A stretch of 14,439 nt of DNA. Origin: 66-474 sp035572335 (GTDB lineage: Bacteria > Pseudomonadota > Gammaproteobacteria > Xanthomonadales > Rhodanobacteraceae). Made by a program: the position numbers and the translations under genes. The notes beneath the pieces were generated by a model. The model did no database searches. It had not been told where the DNA came from and was given only the letters and a program-made list of their open reading frames with translations. Location: positions 1 through 14,439 of the forward strand of contig DATNAW010000035.1 of NCBI GenBank assembly GCA_035572335.1, read 5' to 3'. This document shows positions 7,919-14,439 of this stretch, in pieces (position 1 is the first letter of the stretch; each line of letters opens with the position of its first letter).

Positions 7919-8563
7919 ATGACGAAGTGCGGTGGCCCTGCGCGGCGCGCCAGCATGCTGCTGCTGGTCTGGGTATGCGCGATGGCGCCGCTGCGCGTGG
8001 CAGTCGCCGGCGGCCCGTTCGGCATCGACCACCTGGTCCATTACGACAACAGCGGCATCTGGGCGCGCAACAACCAGAAGGCGCTGATGGGCGCGACCAT
8101 CTTGACCGTGGTGGGCGGTTCGCTCGCGCTCGGCGACCAGGACAAACTGGGCAACACGTTCTGGCGCTCGCTGGATTCGATGGCGGTGTCGTCCGTGATT
8201 GCCCAAGGTGCGAAATGGACGTTCCAGCGCGAACGTCCGTCGCAGACCAGCGATCCGAACGAATGGTTCAAGGGCACGCGTTACCAGAGTTTCCCCAGCG
8301 GCGAGGTAAGCGCCATTGCCGGTGCGGTGACGCCATTCGTGGTTGCGTATGGACGCGATCATCCGGCCGTTTACGCGCTGGAACTGCTGCCGCTTTACGA
8401 CGCCGTCGCGCGCGTCAAGGTGCACGGCCACTGGCAGAGCGACGTGCTGGCCGGCTGGGCTGTCGGCACGGCGGTCGGCATCTGGGCCGGGCACCGGGAT
8501 TCGCCGTTGATCCTCGGTTGGCTGCCTGGTGGCTTCCAGGTGGGATTCATCCATCGTTTTTGA
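7919..8563 (+). CDS. PAP2-superfamily phosphatase with altered motif
   Basis: PAP2 (type 2 phosphatidic acid phosphatase / haloperoxidase-fold) protein, 214 residues from the ATG at 7919. Upstream codons stay open to a GTG at 7811, but that 36-residue extension is polar and precedes the hydrophobic leader, so I left it out. The leader is followed by AVAGG, a signal-peptide-like end. Motif 1 is K99-x6-R106-P107 (KWTFQRERP). Motif 2 is PSGE at 126-129, where PSGH is usual. Motif 3 is R165-x5-H171-x3-D175 (ARVKVHGHWQSD). The residues expected to hold phosphate and the nucleophilic His are present, but the motif-2 His is Glu129. Family members remove phosphate from lipid substrates, often in the periplasm. 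Substrate here unknown. It follows the PepSY gene by 129 bp in the same direction, perhaps as one transcript. Confidence 0.88.
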   Translation: MTKCGGPARRASMLLLVWVCAMAPLRVAVAGGPFGIDHLVHYDNSGIWARNNQKALMGATILTVVGGSLALGDQDKLGNTFWRSLDSMAVSSVIAQGAKWTFQRERPSQTSDPNEWFKGTRYQSFPSGEVSAIAGAVTPFVVAYGRDHPAVYALELLPLYDAVARVKVHGHWQSDVLAGWAVGTAVGIWAGHRDSPLILGWLPGGFQVGFIHRF

Positions 8564-8764
8564 GCGTATCGGCAGGCGCGTTTCAGGCAGACGTCAGAAG
8601 CAAAATCAGGCCGCAACGCCACCGGGAAATAGCTTGCATTGAAGTTCAGGAACGCACGGCCTGCCGCATCCAGGGGCTACGCGGCCGCCACAAAAGTCCA
8701 CCCCCACGGCGGCGCCTGGGCTTCGGGCCTGCGGCGGGCCCTAGAAGGATTCTCAGGAAAATCA

Positions 8765-9898
8765 GTGAGCAGCCTTGAACGCATGGTCAAACGCGGGCGT
8801 TACAGCGAACTGAGGCGACGGGTGACCCGTCGCGCGATGCAGCCGTTGTTTCGCACCGGCGATGCACGTCTGACGTCCGCTGCCGACCTGTCCGGGGCGG
8901 ACATCCGCCGCATTCTCATCTGCCGCCCCAACCACCGGCTCGGCAACCTGTTGCTGCTCACGCCATTGGTGACCGAGATCCAGAGGCTCTTCCCGAAAGC
9001 CGACATCGACATCGTGCTGGCCGGCGAGCATGTGGCCGAACTGTTTCAAGAGTTTCCGAACATCCGGCGCATTCACAACCTGTCCAGGCGAATGGTCAGG
9101 CACCCAATCGAGCTCGCGCGTATCGCGATGCAGATCCGGTGGGCACGTTACGATCTGGCCATCGATCCCTGCGAGGCATCCCAGTCGAGCCGCCTGCTTG
9201 TTGCCGTGGCCAATCCGAGATTTGCGATCGGCGCTCCGCGCAGCCGGTCGCCCGTGGGGCCGGCACTCACATGGATGGAGCAGGCTCCGGTGCACATGGC
9301 GCAGTGGCCGGTCCATCTGCTGCGCGGAGTGATGAATCCGCAATCTCCGGCACTGGAATTTCCCAACCTGGATATCCGGCTTTCCGAAGAGGAACGGCAG
9401 CACGCCCGAGCCCAGCTCGAACAAGCAATCAATGTCAAGGATGGATCACGCGCACTGCGCATCATCGGCATATTCGCGGCAGCCACCGGAGCCAAGGCCT
9501 GCGGCAAGGAATGGTGGCAGTCCTTCCTCGATGTGGTCAGGACGCGGCACCCCGACGCCGCCATAGTGGAGATCGTGCCCGCGGATGGCCAGCCCCACCT
9601 GGGACTACCCTCCTTCGGTTCGCTGAGTCCGCGCAAGGTGGCGGCGGTGATTGCCAACATGACCTGTTTCGTGAGCGCCGATTGCGGTGTAATGCACCTG
9701 GCCAGCGCCGCTGGCGTGCCGACGATCGGATTGTTCAAGGCCTCGGATTCGTTGAAATACGCACCGTACGGGCACGGCAGCCAAGCATTCGACATCAACG
9801 GGAAATCCCCGGAAGACGTCGCGGAATGGGCGAGCATGCTGATCGAAATGCTCCCCGCGGAACCAGTGGCCGGGCCACCCGGGCAGCCAACCCGGTGA
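8765..9898 (+). CDS. Glycosyltransferase family 9 (heptosyltransferase-like)
   Basis: Glycosyltransferase of 377 residues with the GT9 plan. The N-terminal Rossmann half has RRILICRPNHRLGNLLLLTP (residues 48-67) and a following FPKADIDIVL strand. The C-terminal half has DCGVMHLASAAGVPTIGLF (from about residue 306), the sugar-nucleotide site, and then YAPYG. GT9 enzymes such as WaaC/WaaF move heptose from ADP-heptose to the LPS inner core. The neighbours make ADP-heptose, so a heptosyl role is likely but not shown. The start is the GTG at 8765, supported by AGGA six bases upstream. The frame is open to a TTG at 8639, but that stretch does not look like GT9 protein. Residue 61 is Asn where heptosyltransferases often have Asp. 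First gene of the heptose operon, 4 nt before hldD. Confidence 0.9.
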   Translation: MSSLERMVKRGRYSELRRRVTRRAMQPLFRTGDARLTSAADLSGADIRRILICRPNHRLGNLLLLTPLVTEIQRLFPKADIDIVLAGEHVAELFQEFPNIRRIHNLSRRMVRHPIELARIAMQIRWARYDLAIDPCEASQSSRLLVAVANPRFAIGAPRSRSPVGPALTWMEQAPVHMAQWPVHLLRGVMNPQSPALEFPNLDIRLSEEERQHARAQLEQAINVKDGSRALRIIGIFAAATGAKACGKEWWQSFLDVVRTRHPDAAIVEIVPADGQPHLGLPSFGSLSPRKVAAVIANMTCFVSADCGVMHLASAAGVPTIGLFKASDSLKYAPYGHGSQAFDINGKSPEDVAEWASMLIEMLPAEPVAGPPGQPTR

Positions 9899-9902
9899 CT
9901 CG

Positions 9903-10958
9903 ATGACTACCGCGATCTTCGATACGCCATCGCCGCAGCCTGCCGATGCTGGCGCGCGCACACGCGACCCGCCGATGATCTTGGTCACCGGCGGCGCCGG
10001 ATTCATCGGTTCGAACATCGTCGCGGCGCTCGGTGAGCGCGGCGTGCCTGTCGCGGTTTGCGACTTCCTCGGCGAGGAGGGCAAGTGGCGGAACCTCGCC
10101 AAGGTCGAGCTGTGCGACATGATTCACCCGGGCGCACTGACAGAGTGGCTCGGACGGCACGTGCACGACGTGGCGACGGTGGTCCACATGGGCGCCATCT
10201 CGTCCACCGATGCCAGCGACGGCGACCTCGTGCTGCGGACCAATTTCGGTTTGTCGTGGCAACTGTGGCAATGGTGCGCGCTACACGGCAAGCGCTTCGT
10301 GTATGCCTCTTCGGCGGCGACCTACGGCGCAGGCGAGCAAGGCCACGACGACGACAATACCTGCGCCGCGCTGGGCCGGTTGCGTCCGTTGAGCCTGTAC
10401 GGCTGGAGCAAGCACCTGTTCGATCGTCGCGTGGCGCGCGCAGTAGTCGATGGAGAAGCGCTCCCCGCGCAATGGGCAGGACTCAAGTTCTTCAATGTGT
10501 ACGGCCCTAACGAGTACCACAAGGGCAGCATGCAGAGCGTCGTCGCCAAGATCTATCCCGAGGCCGCGCATGGCGATGAAGTCCTGCTGTTCAAATCCGG
10601 CCGCGTCGACATCGCAGACGGCGAGCAGAAACGTGATTTCGTGTACGTGGGCGACTGCGTGGACGTGGTCCTGTGGTTGCTCGACCACCCTTCCATCAAC
10701 GGAATCTTCAACGTCGGCACCGGCGAGGCGCGTAGTTTCGCCGACCTGACGCGTGCGCTGTTTGCCGCACTCGATCACCCGCCGCGCATCGCTTACCGCG
10801 ACATGCCCGAAGCGCTGCGCAACCACTACCAGTATTTCACGCAGGCCCGCATGGACCGCCTGCGCGTGGCCGGCTTCACGCAACCCTTCAAGGCCGTCGA
10901 GGAAGGGGTACGGCTGTACGTGCAACGCTACCTGTCGCAATCGGACATCTATCGCTGA
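9903..10958 (+). CDS. hldD: ADP-glyceromanno-heptose 6-epimerase
   Basis: Converts ADP-D-glycero-beta-D-manno-heptose to the L-glycero form, the last step of ADP-heptose supply for the LPS inner core, using tightly bound NADP. The NAD(P)-binding motif GGAGFIG is at residues 30-36. SS 136-137 with Y166-x3-K170 (YGWSK) is the short-chain dehydrogenase core, and FFNVYGPNEYHKGSM (196-210) carries the HldD-specific Lys207. The length is 351 residues against about 310 in E. coli. The extra 24 residues before Met25 (nt 9975) may be non-coding: Met25 begins MILVTGG like known proteins but has no ribosome binding site, whereas 9903 has GGTGA 4 nt upstream. It follows the GT9 gene by 4 nt and precedes gmhB by 6 nt in one operon. 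Confidence 0.95.
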   Translation: MTTAIFDTPSPQPADAGARTRDPPMILVTGGAGFIGSNIVAALGERGVPVAVCDFLGEEGKWRNLAKVELCDMIHPGALTEWLGRHVHDVATVVHMGAISSTDASDGDLVLRTNFGLSWQLWQWCALHGKRFVYASSAATYGAGEQGHDDDNTCAALGRLRPLSLYGWSKHLFDRRVARAVVDGEALPAQWAGLKFFNVYGPNEYHKGSMQSVVAKIYPEAAHGDEVLLFKSGRVDIADGEQKRDFVYVGDCVDVVLWLLDHPSINGIFNVGTGEARSFADLTRALFAALDHPPRIAYRDMPEALRNHYQYFTQARMDRLRVAGFTQPFKAVEEGVRLYVQRYLSQSDIYR

Positions 10959-10964
10959 GGCGCC

Positions 10965-11546
10965 ATGAGCTCTTCCATCCGCCACGTGATCCTCGACCGC
11001 GACGGCGTTCTCAATGCGGAGCCGCGCGATGGCGGCTATGTCGTGGACTGGGCGCAATGGCGATGGCTGCCGGGCGCGCTCGAAAGCCTGGCATTGCTCG
11101 GTTCGAAAGGTGTGCGCATCTCGGTCGCCACCAACCAGTCGTGCGTCGGCCGCGGCATCGTCAGCCGCGAACAAATCGATGTCGTCCACGCGCGTATGCT
11201 CGACGAAGCCGCGCAGGCAGGCGCCACCATCGGGCACGTGTTCGTGTGTCCGCATGCACCGGAGCAGGGCTGCGACTGTCGCAAACCCGCGCCTGGACTG
11301 CTCCTGCAAGCACTTGATGCGACTGGCTCAGCGCGAAACGCCACGGTGGTGCTGGGTGACGATTTCCGCGACCTTCAGGCCGCGGAATCGGCGGGAATCG
11401 CCGCGGTGCTGGTGCGAACCGGAAAAGGCTCCCTCGCCGAAGCGGCGGTTGCCGGTACCGGCGTGCCTATTTTCGACGACATCCGCGCATTCACCTCGGC
11501 GCTGTTGTCCCATTCGGTCTCCCTCGCAAGGTCGGGAACCCCGTGA
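10965..11546 (+). CDS. gmhB: D-glycero-beta-D-manno-heptose-1,7-bisphosphate 7-phosphatase
   Basis: Cytoplasmic HAD-superfamily (IIIA) phosphatase that removes the 7-phosphate in ADP-heptose synthesis. 193 residues, normal for the family. The nucleophile motif is LDRDGVLN with Asp11 and Asp13. TNQS at 56-59 is motif 2. The zinc loop is CPHAPEQGCDCRKP with Cys95, His97, Cys103 and Cys105. Metal-binding GDDFRDL has Asp132/Asp133. All the expected catalytic and zinc residues are visible, so it should be active. The start ATG has GAGG just upstream and lies 6 nt after the hldD stop. The stop overlaps the GTG start of gmhA by 4 nt (GTGA), which suggests coupled translation. The C-terminal 20 or so residues are less conserved. 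Histidinol-phosphate phosphatase is the nearest alternative, but the neighbours argue for GmhB. Confidence 0.95.
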   Translation: MSSSIRHVILDRDGVLNAEPRDGGYVVDWAQWRWLPGALESLALLGSKGVRISVATNQSCVGRGIVSREQIDVVHARMLDEAAQAGATIGHVFVCPHAPEQGCDCRKPAPGLLLQALDATGSARNATVVLGDDFRDLQAAESAGIAAVLVRTGKGSLAEAAVAGTGVPIFDDIRAFTSALLSHSVSLARSGTP

Positions 11547-12103
11547 ACATCCTTTCGATATTCGATGAACACAACGCCGTGATGCGCGACGTCGCACGAC
11601 TCGCGCCGTTGCTCGAGCAAGCCGTCGCGGTCATGCAGGCGTGCCTCGCGTCCGGCCAAAAAATTCTCGTGTGCGGCAACGGCGGCAGCGCCGCGTCCGC
11701 GCAGCATTTCGTCGCCGAACTGGTCTGCCGCTTCCGGGATGATCGGCGCGCGATGGCGGCGATCGCGCTGACCTCGGACACGATGACCTTGACGGCGATC
11801 GGAAACGACTACGGCTATGACCGCATTTTCGCTCGCCAAATCGAAGCCATCGCGCAACCGGGCGACGTGCTGCTCGCGGTCAGCACCAGCGGAAATTCGC
11901 CGAACATCCTCGCTGCCGCGCAAACCGCGGGTTCCATGCGATGCAAGGTCATTGCTCTGACGGGCGGCGACGGCGGCGCGTTGGCGTCGCTGGCGGATCT
12001 CTCGCTGAAGGCGCCGTCGCGAGTCGTGGCGCGCATCCAGGAAGTTCATGACATCTGGATCCACGTGCTCGCCCAGGCACTCGAAACGCATGCCGCACGG
12101 TAG
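11543..12103 (+). CDS. gmhA: Sedoheptulose-7-phosphate isomerase
   Basis: First enzyme of the heptose pathway. It isomerises sedoheptulose 7-phosphate to D-glycero-D-manno-heptose 7-phosphate as a cytoplasmic SIS-domain tetramer. 186 residues, close to the usual 190-odd. Phosphate-binding CGNGGSAASAQHF is at 44-56, STSGNSPN at 114-121 and RIQEVHDIWIH at 164-174. The metal-site residues His55, Glu59, Gln166 and His174 match the known set (61, 65, 172 and 180 in the Burkholderia enzyme) with a constant offset of six, so the zinc site is intact. The start codon is GTG at 11543, inside the gmhB stop overlap, with no strong ribosome site of its own. Translation is therefore probably coupled to gmhB. 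hldE follows after 7 nt. Confidence 0.95.
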   Translation: MNILSIFDEHNAVMRDVARLAPLLEQAVAVMQACLASGQKILVCGNGGSAASAQHFVAELVCRFRDDRRAMAAIALTSDTMTLTAIGNDYGYDRIFARQIEAIAQPGDVLLAVSTSGNSPNILAAAQTAGSMRCKVIALTGGDGGALASLADLSLKAPSRVVARIQEVHDIWIHVLAQALETHAAR

Positions 12104-12110
12104 CCCCAAC

Positions 12111-13610
12111 ATGGATACGTCAGTTGGAAAGCTCGACACAATTTCCTTGGCCGGCATCTTCGACCGCGCCCGCGACCTCGCCGCATGGGTGGTAGGCGAT
12201 ATCATGCTTGACGAATATGCTTTCGGCGACGTGGCGCGCATCTCCCCTGAAGCGCCGGTGCCGGTGGTGCGCGTGCAGCGCACGGAAGACCGCCTAGGCG
12301 CCGCCGCCAACGTGGCACGCCAAGTGGCGGTACTCGGCACGCACGTCACGCTTGCGGGACTGACGGGGAACGACGTCGCGGGCCGGCGCATCCTCGACCT
12401 GTGCCAGGAATCTGGCATCGACACCCGGGCAGTGCAACAACTTGACGCTCGGCCGACCTCGCGCAAGCTGCGCACCCTCGCCCGCAACCAGCAACTGGTG
12501 AGGCTTGACTGGGAAGACACCTCGGCGTGTCCGGGAGATGTCGTCGAGTCGATAGTCGCACGCCTGCAGGAAGGTCCCTCACCGGACATCATCATCCTGA
12601 GCGATTACGCAAAAGGCGTGCTGACGCCAGCGCTCGTCGGCCGCATCCGGGAGATTGCCGCGCCGGGGGACATTCGCATCGTGGTCGATCCCAAGCAGCG
12701 GGATTTCGGCGTCTATCGCGGCACGGGCATCCTTACCCCCAATCTGCACGAACTGGAAGCCGCAGCAGGCAGGACATTCGATCCGGCGGACACCGCGTCC
12801 ATCGCCGCGTGCGCGCAATCGCTCGCCCTGGATGCCTGCATCGACGCGATGGTCGTCACCCGCGGAGATCGCGGCATGCTGGTGGTGCCGGCGCGTGGGC
12901 ATCCCCACGCGATTTCGGCACGCGGACGTTCGCTGTTCGATCCGACCGGCGCGGGCGACACCGTGGTCGCGGTGCTGGCCACGACGCTCGCGGCCGGCGC
13001 GACACTCGTCGAAGCAGCGAACATCGCCAATGCCGCCGCCGGCATCACGGTCGGGAAAGTCGGAACCGTCAGCGTCGCAACAAACGAAATAGTCGACTTC
13101 ATTGCTGGTGAAAGCGCGCACAAGGTACTGGACCTCGATCAGCTCGTGAACCAGGTGAACGGCTGGCGCAACGCGGGCAAGCGCATCGTGTTCACCAACG
13201 GTTGTTTCGACCTGTTCCATGCCGGGCATCTCTCGCTGCTGCGTCAGGCGGCGCAACACGGAGACGTGCTGATCGTGGCGGTCAACAGCGATGCGTCTGT
13301 GCGCAGGCTCAAGGGATCCGCGAGGCCACTGATCGCCGAACGCGAGCGCGCCACAGTGCTGGCGGCACTTGGTTGCGTCGATGCCGTCACGATCTTCGGG
13401 GAAGACACGCCCCTCGAAGTGTTGCAGGCCATACTTCCCGATATCCTGGTGAAAGGCGAGGATTATCGGGTCGAACAGGTGGTAGGACGTGAATTGGTGG
13501 AGGCTGCCGGCGGACGTATCGTGCTCGTGCCGCTGTTGCCCGGAAAGTCCACGAGCGCGTTGATCGATCGCATTGCGAATCGCGAGTCGGTACGCGAGCT
13601 GCGATCGTAA
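12111..13610 (+). CDS. hldE: Bifunctional heptose-7-phosphate kinase / heptose-1-phosphate adenylyltransferase
   Basis: Two-domain cytoplasmic enzyme, 499 residues (E. coli about 477). The N-terminal PfkB/ribokinase-like half phosphorylates heptose 7-phosphate at C1: GDIMLDEYAFGDVARISPEA (residues 29-48) and the catalytic DPTGAGD with Asp283. A linker around 330-350 leads to the nucleotidyltransferase half, which joins the 1-phosphate to AMP: FTNGCFDLFHAGH (361-373, the HxGH signature), VNSDASVRRLKG and LVKGEDY. Both active sites look complete. The ATG at 12111 was chosen over in-frame starts from 12048 because those overlap gmhA and do not resemble the family. The ribosome binding site before it is weak. 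Last gene of the operon. I see no clear hairpin-plus-T terminator after its stop. Confidence 0.97.
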   Translation: MDTSVGKLDTISLAGIFDRARDLAAWVVGDIMLDEYAFGDVARISPEAPVPVVRVQRTEDRLGAAANVARQVAVLGTHVTLAGLTGNDVAGRRILDLCQESGIDTRAVQQLDARPTSRKLRTLARNQQLVRLDWEDTSACPGDVVESIVARLQEGPSPDIIILSDYAKGVLTPALVGRIREIAAPGDIRIVVDPKQRDFGVYRGTGILTPNLHELEAAAGRTFDPADTASIAACAQSLALDACIDAMVVTRGDRGMLVVPARGHPHAISARGRSLFDPTGAGDTVVAVLATTLAAGATLVEAANIANAAAGITVGKVGTVSVATNEIVDFIAGESAHKVLDLDQLVNQVNGWRNAGKRIVFTNGCFDLFHAGHLSLLRQAAQHGDVLIVAVNSDASVRRLKGSARPLIAERERATVLAALGCVDAVTIFGEDTPLEVLQAILPDILVKGEDYRVEQVVGRELVEAAGGRIVLVPLLPGKSTSALIDRIANRESVRELRS

Positions 13611-13640
13611 GTGCTCAATGAGAGGTCCGCGCGGGCTCCA

Positions 13641-13764
13641 AGCATCTGACCTCGCGATCGGTCCTGTTGGGCCACGGTCGAACCGGCCACGCAATGGACC
13701 GACGGCTACCGGTTGAGTTTCTCCAGCATCTGACCGCGGCGCGAGCACACATCAGCATCTGACC
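13641..13764. repeat. Three copies of an 11-bp direct repeat (AGCATCTGACC)
   Basis: AGCATCTGACC occurs exactly at 13641-13651, 13725-13735 and 13754-13764, all in the same orientation, in the gap between hldE and ppc. Spacings are 84 and 29 bp (start to start). No gene is seen in this 189-bp gap, and the short open frames here are poor. Repeated short motifs like this can be the end of an insertion sequence (some IS21-type ends carry multiple repeats) or regulator sites. I cannot assign either. Confidence 0.75.
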
Positions 13765-13799
13765 GCCAAGCGTGCCGCGCAGGCCCGGCCCGGAATGTC

Positions 13800-14439
13800 T
13801 CAACCCGTGTTCTGCAAGCCTTGCGACACACCATTGACGCAGGCAACCAGCGCGCGCAGCAGTGCATCGTCCTTACCGCCGCTCGCGCGCCAGCGTCGCA
13901 GCAGGTCCACTTGCAATAGGCTGATCGGATCGACGTAGGGATTGCGCAAGCGGATCGACAGCGCCAGCCGCGGATCGTCGCGCAACAGCTTGTCGCTGCC
14001 TTTCAGCCGCAGCAGCCAGTGACGGGTGCGCGTGAATTCCTTTTCGATCAACCCGAAGAACTCGGCGTGCAGCGGGCCGGACAGTTTCGAAAACGCCTCG
14101 GCGATCCCGAGGTCGCACTTGGCCAGCAGCATTTCCACTTCGTCCAGCACGTTGGCGAAGAACGGCCATTCGCGTGCCATCTCCGCCAGCTCCGCATTGC
14201 CGAACGCTTCGGCTCCACGCTCCAGCGCGCTGCCCAGCCCATACCAGCCGGTGACGATGGAGCGGCACTGCGTCCACGAAAACACCCACGGGATCGCGCG
14301 CAGGTCCTCGACGCCGTGCATGCTGCGGCGACTGGCCGGGCGCGAACTCATGGTCATGCGTTCGATCACGTCGATCGGCGTGGCGGCGCGAAAGTAATCG
14401 ACGAAGCCGGGATGCTCGACCAGTCCGCGGTACGCCGCG
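13800..14439 (-). CDS. ppc: Phosphoenolpyruvate carboxylase, C-terminal part
   Basis: Carboxylates PEP to oxaloacetate and so refills the TCA cycle, in the cytoplasm. About 213 residues of the C-terminus are visible. The 5' end lies beyond the right edge (the whole protein is usually about 880-950 residues). The frame is open to the edge with DYFRAATPIDVIERMTMSSR near 14395-14350, then RAIPWVFSWTQCR, a PEPC signature. RLRNPYVDPISLLQ is near the end and the chain closes with QGLQNTG. The final Asn-Thr-Gly is characteristic, and the Asn contributes to the inhibitor (aspartate) site in E. coli. It is convergent to the heptose operon with a 189-bp gap and is not related to it by pathway. No frameshift is visible in this part. 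Confidence 0.97.
   Translation of the reverse strand, partial: AAYRGLVEHPGFVDYFRAATPIDVIERMTMSSRPASRRSMHGVEDLRAIPWVFSWTQCRSIVTGWYGLGSALERGAEAFGNAELAEMAREWPFFANVLDEVEMLLAKCDLGIAEAFSKLSGPLHAEFFGLIEKEFTRTRHWLLRLKGSDKLLRDDPRLALSIRLRNPYVDPISLLQVDLLRRWRASGGKDDALLRALVACVNGVSQGLQNTG

Noticed and set aside
8725..8741. GGGCC / GGCCC hairpin before the GT9 gene, considered as a terminator
   Set aside because: Only a 5-bp stem with a 7-nt loop and no T run, in GC-rich DNA where such pairs are common.
8564..8764. Possible promoter or 42-codon N-terminal extension ahead of the GT9 gene
   Set aside because: TTGCAT near 8634 has no fitting -10, and the in-frame extension from the TTG at 8639 does not look like GT9 protein, while the GTG at 8765 has a good ribosome site. 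I see nothing else convincing in this 201-bp gap.
13681..13714. AACCGG / CCGGTT inverted pair considered as a terminator after hldE
   Set aside because: 6-bp arms with a 22-nt loop and no T tract; too weak to call.
12579..13748. A 389-codon minus-strand frame opposite hldE
   Set aside because: Its composition is that of an antisense shadow. hldE on the other strand is complete. Its start lies in the repeat gap, but no transposase-like motif is seen.
1..14439. tRNA, rRNA, CRISPR arrays, integrase or transposase genes, riboswitches
   Set aside because: Looked for on both strands; no cloverleaf, regular spaced repeat array, or mobile-element protein was recognised.

Overview
The window is GC-rich DNA (about 64% by eye) packed with genes that have typical proteobacterial names and order. 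The LPS-heptose genes, the RND tripartite pump, the OmpR/HK pair and a PEP carboxylase ending in NTG point to a Gram-negative gammaproteobacterium. The style (GC-rich, short gaps, ATGA overlaps, a sensor kinase ending in an RFWRK...HAGLGLALA block) resembles Xanthomonadales such as the Rhodanobacteraceae. The taxonomic guess is an inference and is not firm.

Layout, left to right. (1) 3-4932, plus strand: an efflux operon of an outer-membrane factor (5' end outside the window), a lipoprotein periplasmic adaptor and an RND permease, joined by two ATGA overlaps. (2) 4916-7097, minus strand: a two-component system, response regulator first and histidine kinase second. The kinase 3' end overlaps the permease 3' end tail to tail. 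(3) 7098-7246: a divergent control region with a tandem repeat at 11-bp spacing that looks like an OmpR-family binding site. (4) 7247-8563, plus strand: a secreted PepSY-domain protein and a PAP2-superfamily phosphatase with an altered second motif. (5) 8765-13610, plus strand: a compact five-gene operon with a GT9 glycosyltransferase and the full enzyme set for ADP-L-glycero-beta-D-manno-heptose (hldD, gmhB, gmhA, hldE). (6) 13611-13799: a gene-free gap with three copies of an 11-bp repeat. (7) 13800-14439, minus strand: the C-terminal part of PEP carboxylase (ppc), running off the right edge.

How it fits together: most of the window concerns the cell envelope. The heptose operon makes the sugar nucleotide for the LPS inner core: sedoheptulose-7-P to heptose-7-P (GmhA), 1,7-bisphosphate (HldE kinase), 1-P (GmhB), ADP-D,D-heptose (HldE adenylyltransferase), ADP-L,D-heptose (HldD). 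A GT9 enzyme could then use it. The two-component system is most simply read as controlling itself and the divergent PepSY gene, and perhaps PAP2. A role in controlling the pump is possible but rests only on adjacency.

I see no clear new defence, mobile or RNA system. The points most worth a second look are the candidate regulator box, several changed motif residues (PAP2 PSGE, RND transmembrane-10 Glu, GT9 GN, kinase HEFRTR) and the triple repeat before ppc.
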